Assembly (NCBI GenBank): GCA_020050895.1
Contig: JAGVJW010000124.1
Coordinates: 1 to 19,193 of the forward strand
Direction of reading: 5' to 3'
From: a bacterium
GTDB taxonomy: Bacteria > Bacteroidota > Ignavibacteria > Kapaibacteriales > Kapaibacteriaceae
Length of the DNA: 19,193 bases
The notes under the pieces were generated by a model, which saw only the letters and a program-made list of their open reading frames with translations, made no database searches and had not been told where the DNA came from. The translations under genes were made by a program, and so were the position numbers. Of the stretch, positions 14,659 through 19,193 are shown in pieces. Numbering within the stretch: the first letter of the stretch is position 1; each line of letters starts with the position of its first letter.

Positions 14659-16710
14659 CTACTGTGCCACAAGTGTGCAGACAGGGCCATCCCACTCCTG
14701 ACGCACAACTCTACCTGATCCGGAAACCCTTACTTCGTAGCCGGATGAGTGGAGGACAGTTACTGCCCGACGTAGGGTAAAACCTGTAACGTCTGGGCGT
14801 GTGCGTGAACTTTGTGCTGTAAGCTCAACACCCACTTCTGTCCCGCGCGCAATACGCGTGCCTGGGAACGGTATCTGGCGCATGATTAATCCAGTGTCTG
14901 GTGTGTCGCGCAGTTGCAGACCCAGACGCCGAAGCACTGTATCGGCTGTTGGCGTGCGGAGTCCTCGTATATCGGGTACAACAACCGTATCAGCAGCTGC
15001 CGATGCAGCAATCATGGACTGAACCGACGCCTCCAGCTGAAGCATCGTCATAGTCTTTTGCACAATTTTCTTAAAGATAGGAGCAGCAGTTGAACCACCG
15101 TAAATGCTTACCGTTGGCCTGTCGAGCATCACAATCATTGCCACCCGTGGGTTATCTGCCGGGTAGAAGCCAACGAACGATGCTGTATATGCCTTTTTGC
15201 TATAACTCCCATTCTCGATTTGCTGAGCGGTACCCGTCTTTCCTGCAATCCTTACTCCTGTAATTCTGGCGTTCTGTCCGGTACCACGCTCCACAACGCT
15301 AACAAGCATGTCGCGCACTATTTCTGCAGTTTCCTTACTAACAACCCTTCTTATCACTTGCGGCTTTACCTCTTCCAGCATATCGCCGTTGGGCGACAAA
15401 AAGCCTTTAACAAGATGAGGCTGCATCATTATGCCATTATTTGCGATGGCAGCGTACGCGTTGAGCATTTGCAGCGCAGTTGCGCTAAGTTCATAACCGT
15501 ACGACATGAAAAATTTTGAGTATGAATCAAATTCATTGGGGCGTTTTAACCGCCCCCTTACCTCACCGGGAAGGTCTATGCCAAGCGGAATGCCAAAACC
15601 AAAGTCGCGAACATACTTGTAAAATCTTCTATCATCAATTCGTTTAGATAGTGTTCCAAACACAATGTTGCTTGACTGTTCGAACGCAATTTGGAACGTA
15701 GTTGCATTCAGCGGATGATCGTCGCGGATGGTATGTTCCTGCATTTGGAGTACGCCGCCGAATCCATCCACTCTGTCGTTTGGTGCTATCTTTCGCTCTT
15801 CCAGCAACGCCGCGGCAGTAATTGTTTTCATTGTGGATCCCGGCTCGTACTGATCCGTGATTGCGCGAATTCTGATTGCATCGGGCGATGCCTTGTCGAG
15901 TCGGCTTGGATTAAACGTAGGCACAGATGCCATGGCAAGGATTTCGCCTGTTGCTGGCTCGACGGCAACAACAATACCGGATGCAGCACCGCTTTCATCT
16001 ATGCCTCGACGTAATTCCTGTTCCGCAACTCGTTGCAATTCAATATCGATAGTTAGCTGAAGACTGTTTCCGTTACGCGCTGATTTGCGCTCCGGGTTAA
16101 CACCTGCGCGTAGCTGTCCCCGGCCATCGCGCTGCATTACAACAAAACCACCTTCACCCTTTAGAAGCGAGTCGAATTGAAGCTCAAGACCAGTCACCCC
16201 CTTGTTGTCTGTATCTACTGTTCCTATAACCTGTGCTGCACCAGGTCCGTAGCTAAAACTTCGTTTGGGTTCGCGCACCCGAATGAGACCCTTATCGGAA
16301 ATGGTATCAAGAATTGGATACATCACGGTATTTACGCCACGGGCAAGCCACACGAACCGTCCGGACGCCTGCCTGATCCTCTGTAAATACTCATCAGCCC
16401 GATCGCCAACAGCCGTTGCCAGCAATTGGGCGATAAGGTCGGGATGCTCAATAAGTTTAGGATCAGCAGCAAACGATGTTGTGCTTACCGTAGAAGCAAT
16501 TTCTCTCATATGCCTATCGAAGAACCTACCGCGCTCTGCCCTCAGCGCCACCTTTGATTCGTACTGTTTTCGCGCTATTTCGCGATAGCGAGCCCCCTCC
16601 ATAACCTGCACCCAAAACACACGGCCAACAACCAGCGAAAACGCAAAAGCAAACGCCGCTATCATAACGCCTGCTTTCCATCGGATCGGATCGTATTCGG
16701 GAGTGGACAA
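14659..16710 (-). CDS. ftsI: Peptidoglycan transpeptidase FtsI/PBP2-type, with two C-terminal PASTA domains
   Basis: A 683-residue class B penicillin-binding protein that crosslinks septal peptidoglycan as part of the divisome. It has a short cytoplasmic tail and a TM segment at about 13-35, then the dimerisation domain from about 55. The transpeptidase domain carries the active-site motifs SxxK as GS292TMK295, SxN as S346-N348, and KTG as K491-G493 (AGKTGTAQQ), so the enzyme should be active. Two PASTA-like domains follow at about 575-632 (VVPDIRGLRTPTADTVLRRLG) and 637-682. The start is a TTG at 16710, which is the only in-frame start giving a proper cytoplasmic tail and membrane anchor; a downstream ATG at residue 16 would fall inside the TM segment. 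It lies 20 bases after ftsL, as in the dcw cluster, but with no rsmH, mraZ or mur genes visible. Confidence 0.95.
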   Translation of the reverse strand: MSTPEYDPIRWKAGVMIAAFAFAFSLVVGRVFWVQVMEGARYREIARKQYESKVALRAERGRFFDRHMREIASTVSTTSFAADPKLIEHPDLIAQLLATAVGDRADEYLQRIRQASGRFVWLARGVNTVMYPILDTISDKGLIRVREPKRSFSYGPGAAQVIGTVDTDNKGVTGLELQFDSLLKGEGGFVVMQRDGRGQLRAGVNPERKSARNGNSLQLTIDIELQRVAEQELRRGIDESGAASGIVVAVEPATGEILAMASVPTFNPSRLDKASPDAIRIRAITDQYEPGSTMKTITAAALLEERKIAPNDRVDGFGGVLQMQEHTIRDDHPLNATTFQIAFEQSSNIVFGTLSKRIDDRRFYKYVRDFGFGIPLGIDLPGEVRGRLKRPNEFDSYSKFFMSYGYELSATALQMLNAYAAIANNGIMMQPHLVKGFLSPNGDMLEEVKPQVIRRVVSKETAEIVRDMLVSVVERGTGQNARITGVRIAGKTGTAQQIENGSYSKKAYTASFVGFYPADNPRVAMIVMLDRPTVSIYGGSTAAPIFKKIVQKTMTMLQLEASVQSMIAASAAADTVVVPDIRGLRTPTADTVLRRLGLQLRDTPDTGLIMRQIPFPGTRIARGTEVGVELTAQSSRTRPDVTGFTLRRAVTVLHSSGYEVRVSGSGRVVRQEWDGPVCTLVAQ

Positions 16711-16730
16711 TGCTGAGTAATGCCTGGTAA

Positions 16731-17075
16731 TTAGTGTTCCGTTAGTACCGTCGGTGCCTCCGGTGGAGATATCATACCTAAGCGGGAGGTAGCAATGGAA
16801 ATAATGCGGTCGGCACTTTGAAGTCTAAATGATTCCGTGCGCAAGCTCTGGTTGAGAATGCGCATAGAATCGACGGCTCGGCGCATCTGGTCTCGCTCGG
16901 ATGAAAGTTTGTTGACGGCAATAACATTGCTTACATAACCAACGGTTGCCGCAGAGGTCACAAAGAACAGTGCAAACATGCTCCATCTGTTTAACAAACG
17001 TCGTTGCTTAACAACTGGAGCAGGTTCGGATATCGGACCCTTATCGCTGAACCGATCCTGGTCTGTAAGATTCAT
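16731..17075 (-). CDS. ftsL: FtsL-like cell-division protein
   Basis: The 114-residue protein has the FtsL plan. A cytoplasmic tail (about 1-30, basic VVKQRRLLNRW at the end) precedes one TM segment (about 32-53), then a coiled-coil-like helix (about 55-90, KLSSERDQMRRAVDSMRIL) and the membrane-distal RLGMISPPEAP motif near residues 98-107, typical of FtsL/DivIC-like proteins. FtsL joins FtsB and FtsQ to activate FtsWI at the septum. It directly precedes ftsI, the usual dcw order. Its ATG overlaps the metG stop as ATGA, so its translation is probably coupled to metG. Sequence similarity in this family is low, so the call rests on architecture and position, which agree well. Confidence 0.83.
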   Translation of the reverse strand: MNLTDQDRFSDKGPISEPAPVVKQRRLLNRWSMFALFFVTSAATVGYVSNVIAVNKLSSERDQMRRAVDSMRILNQSLRTESFRLQSADRIISIATSRLGMISPPEAPTVLTEH

Positions 17076-19189
17076 TTCACAATGGCACCCGGACCAATTT
17101 CTGTAGACTCCGGCGTAACCAGCACCAGAGCACCTTCGCTGTTTGATGCAGCAAGAACCATGCCTTGAGATTCCAATCCCATAAGTCGTGCTGGTTTAAG
17201 ATTAGACACTATCACAACTGTCTTTCCAACAAGATCTTCCGGCCGATAATGTTTTGCAATGCCAGCAACAATCTGGCGGCTTTCACCACCGGTATCAACC
17301 TGCAGCCGCACAAGCTTGTCAGACTTAGGCACTCGTTCTGCACTTGTAATTATCACCGTTTTCAGTTTGACCTTGGCAAATTCTTCAATGCTAATAAGAT
17401 TGTTATCATCAGATACTGGTGGTCCTACTATTCGTCCTTCCGAAGCCTGGCTGGAATCTTTCACGCCCAGTTTTTTTAGCTGGACGTCAACCACTTCATC
17501 TTCAATCCTCGAAAAGAGAATCGGTGTTTCTAACAGATCCGATCCGGACGGCACTGATCCAATAGCGGCTTGCATCCATACATCGGCACCAGTTTCCACC
17601 TGCAGTGGATCTCCCGTAGTTATCGGCAAGCCAAACATTCGTTGCATCGAAGCACAAGCATTGGGGATGAAGGGGGCAAAGACAACAGACAGAGTGTGTA
17701 TTGTCTGGACGCAATTGTACAGCGTCTGTGCACAGTCATCCATGTTTGACTTAACCGATTTCCATGGCGCTTTATCGTTGAAATATTTGTTTGCAGCACG
17801 TGCAATGTTCATTGCTTCGGTAGCTGCATCGCGAAACCGGAATGCGTCGAGATGTTTAGCTGCGGATTCAAGGCCTTCCCTCGTTGCTGTTGTAAGCGCA
17901 AGCTCCTCACTCGCCGCATTACCGGTATTCAAAACCGTTGGTACAGTTGAATTGAAATTCTTTTGAAGGAACAGAGCAACTCTGTTAACGAAGTTGCCGA
18001 GAATAGCACCCAATTCGTTGTTCGATCGGGCCTGAAAATCCTTCCATGTAAAGTCGGAATCCCTATTCTCCGGCATATTCATTGTTAAAACATACCGAAG
18101 GATATCTGTATGCTGCGGCTCACTAAAATCATTCAGGTACTGATCCACATCAATTCCCCAATTCCTGCTCTTGGAAAATTTTTCACCCTCAAGATTCAGA
18201 AACTCATTTGCAGGAATGTTGTTGGGAAGAATATAATTTTCTGCAGCTCTTGTGTGCAGAAGAATTGGGAAGATAATTGAGTGGAAGACGATGTTGTCTT
18301 TTCCAAGAAATGCTGTGTACTGCGTTCCAGGATCGCGCCACCACTTTTTCCATGCGTCTGGTGTGCCCCTTTCCATCGCCCATTGCCTGGTTGCTGAGAT
18401 GTAACCGAGAACTGCTTCGAACCATACGTACAGAACCTTACCTTCGGCACCTTCGATAGGCACGGGAATTCCCCATTGCATGTCGCGTGTTGCAGCTCTG
18501 TCGGAAAGCCCTTGTTTAAGCCACGACCGGCTCTGCTGCAATACGTTATCCTTCCATTTGTCGGCATGACTTTCTATGTACTGTTCAACCCATTCCTGAA
18601 AGAGGCCGAGTCTGAAATACCAGTGTTTTGTCTTACGCACAACGGGAGAAGCTCCCGTAATAACTGAGCGTGGGTTTTTCAGATCTAACTGATTGTAATA
18701 CGAGCCACAATTATCGCACTGATCGCCGCGAGCTTTATCAAAACCGCAATTAGGACACGTTCCTTCCACATACCTGTCGGGAAGGAACATGGAAGCCTTT
18801 TCATCATAAAATTGATCTTCTTCTTTTTCAATAAGACATCCGCTTTGCATCCACACATTGAAAAATTCACGTGCTGTTGCTGCATGTAGCGGATTTGTTG
18901 TACGCCCGAATACATCGAATGCGATTCCGATTCTTCGCAGTGCATTCTCATTTGCGTGGTGATACCTATCTACGAGCTCCTGAGGGTCCAGACCTTCCTT
19001 TTCGGCGGCAATCGTGATTGCAACACCATGCTCGTCTGAACCGCATACGTACAGTGTATCGCGTCCGCGCAACCGGCAATACCGCGCGTAAATGTCGGCC
19101 GGCAGGGTCGATCCTACAACATTTCCCAAATGCGTAATTCCGCTTGCATAGGGTAACGCAGAGGTAATTAAAAATCGAGTTTCACTCAT
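17072..19189 (-). CDS. metG: Methionyl-tRNA synthetase with C-terminal tRNA-binding domain
   Basis: Charges tRNA-Met with methionine in the cytoplasm. The 705 residues show the class I signature LPYASGITHLGN (12-23, HIGH site as HLGN), a connective-peptide zinc site of the CPNCGF...CDNCG type (C145, C148, C158, C161), and the KMSKS loop as KFSKSRN (337-343). An alpha-helical anticodon-binding domain (about 350-560) follows. The Trbp111/EMAP-like tRNA-binding module lies at about 603-705 (FAKVKLKTVIITSAERVPKSDKLVRLQV; SNLKPARLMGLESQGM), which dimerises this form. The length and domain order match the longer bacterial MetG. The ATG at 19189 leaves only four bases before the window edge, so the promoter, the ribosome-binding site and any upstream alternative start cannot be seen. 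Its stop overlaps ftsL as ATGA. Confidence 0.96.
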   Translation of the reverse strand: MSETRFLITSALPYASGITHLGNVVGSTLPADIYARYCRLRGRDTLYVCGSDEHGVAITIAAEKEGLDPQELVDRYHHANENALRRIGIAFDVFGRTTNPLHAATAREFFNVWMQSGCLIEKEEDQFYDEKASMFLPDRYVEGTCPNCGFDKARGDQCDNCGSYYNQLDLKNPRSVITGASPVVRKTKHWYFRLGLFQEWVEQYIESHADKWKDNVLQQSRSWLKQGLSDRAATRDMQWGIPVPIEGAEGKVLYVWFEAVLGYISATRQWAMERGTPDAWKKWWRDPGTQYTAFLGKDNIVFHSIIFPILLHTRAAENYILPNNIPANEFLNLEGEKFSKSRNWGIDVDQYLNDFSEPQHTDILRYVLTMNMPENRDSDFTWKDFQARSNNELGAILGNFVNRVALFLQKNFNSTVPTVLNTGNAASEELALTTATREGLESAAKHLDAFRFRDAATEAMNIARAANKYFNDKAPWKSVKSNMDDCAQTLYNCVQTIHTLSVVFAPFIPNACASMQRMFGLPITTGDPLQVETGADVWMQAAIGSVPSGSDLLETPILFSRIEDEVVDVQLKKLGVKDSSQASEGRIVGPPVSDDNNLISIEEFAKVKLKTVIITSAERVPKSDKLVRLQVDTGGESRQIVAGIAKHYRPEDLVGKTVVIVSNLKPARLMGLESQGMVLAASNSEGALVLVTPESTEIGPGAIVK

Positions 19190-19193
19190 ATAG

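Noticed and set aside
14595..14708. Longer N-terminus for the T9SS cargo protein, starting at 14708
   Set aside because: The added 38 residues overlap the end of ftsI and place the signal peptide internally; starting at 14594 gives a normal signal peptide.
17259..17966. Long plus-strand open frame (235 codons)
   Set aside because: Exactly antisense to metG, which has all its catalytic motifs. Its composition (Ser/Thr-rich) is what reverse reading of such a gene gives.
1..19193. CRISPR array, insertion sequence or phage genes
   Set aside because: No regularly spaced repeats, transposase, integrase or phage structural gene was seen on either strand.

Overview
This 19.2-kb window looks like chromosome from a member of the Bacteroidota/Chlorobiota/Kapabacteria (FCB) assemblage. 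Four things point there: a secreted protein ends in a type IX secretion (T9SS) type-A-like sorting domain; there are several orphan outer-membrane barrel proteins; one protein joins a barrel to an OmpA-like domain; and most genes have no Shine-Dalgarno sequence. The species cannot be named from sequence alone.

Right part (10.5-19.2 kb, all minus strand, so read right to left): metG (methionyl-tRNA synthetase) overlaps an ftsL-like gene by ATGA. Next come a PASTA-bearing PBP2/FtsI transpeptidase, a secreted multi-domain protein with ASPM/choice-of-anchor-D-like repeats, a cohesin-like region and a T9SS tail, and a 670-aa barrel/OmpA-like envelope protein. The spacing is tight (ATGA overlap, then about 20, 64 and 8 bases), so this may be one transcription unit mixing translation, division and cell-surface functions. 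A hairpin terminator at its end is shared with the convergent sigma operon.

Middle (7.4-10.5 kb): an ECF-type sigma factor and a membrane anti-sigma candidate with C-terminal TPR repeats are read rightward with an ATGA overlap. They diverge across a 96-bp intergenic region from a two-gene envelope operon (an outer-membrane barrel and a lipoprotein), which is the obvious candidate regulon.

Left-middle (3.8-7.3 kb, minus): an FAD-dependent DAO-family oxidoreductase, then rlmN, which reaches to or overlaps a further outer-membrane barrel gene, then tRNA-Phe(GAA). A strong hairpin follows the tRNA 3' end.

Left end (1-3.66 kb, minus): a type I restriction-modification segment beyond the 3' end of the tRNA. 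It holds an unrecognised two-TM protein, hsdM, and an hsdS that overlaps hsdM by ATGA and runs off the window at base 1, about 444 codons in. hsdR is not in view. The position next to a tRNA 3' end, with a short tandem repeat and a hairpin between, is what an integrated defence island would look like, but no integrase is visible. No CRISPR array, IS element or rRNA gene was found, and no stretch over 300 bases lacks a gene.
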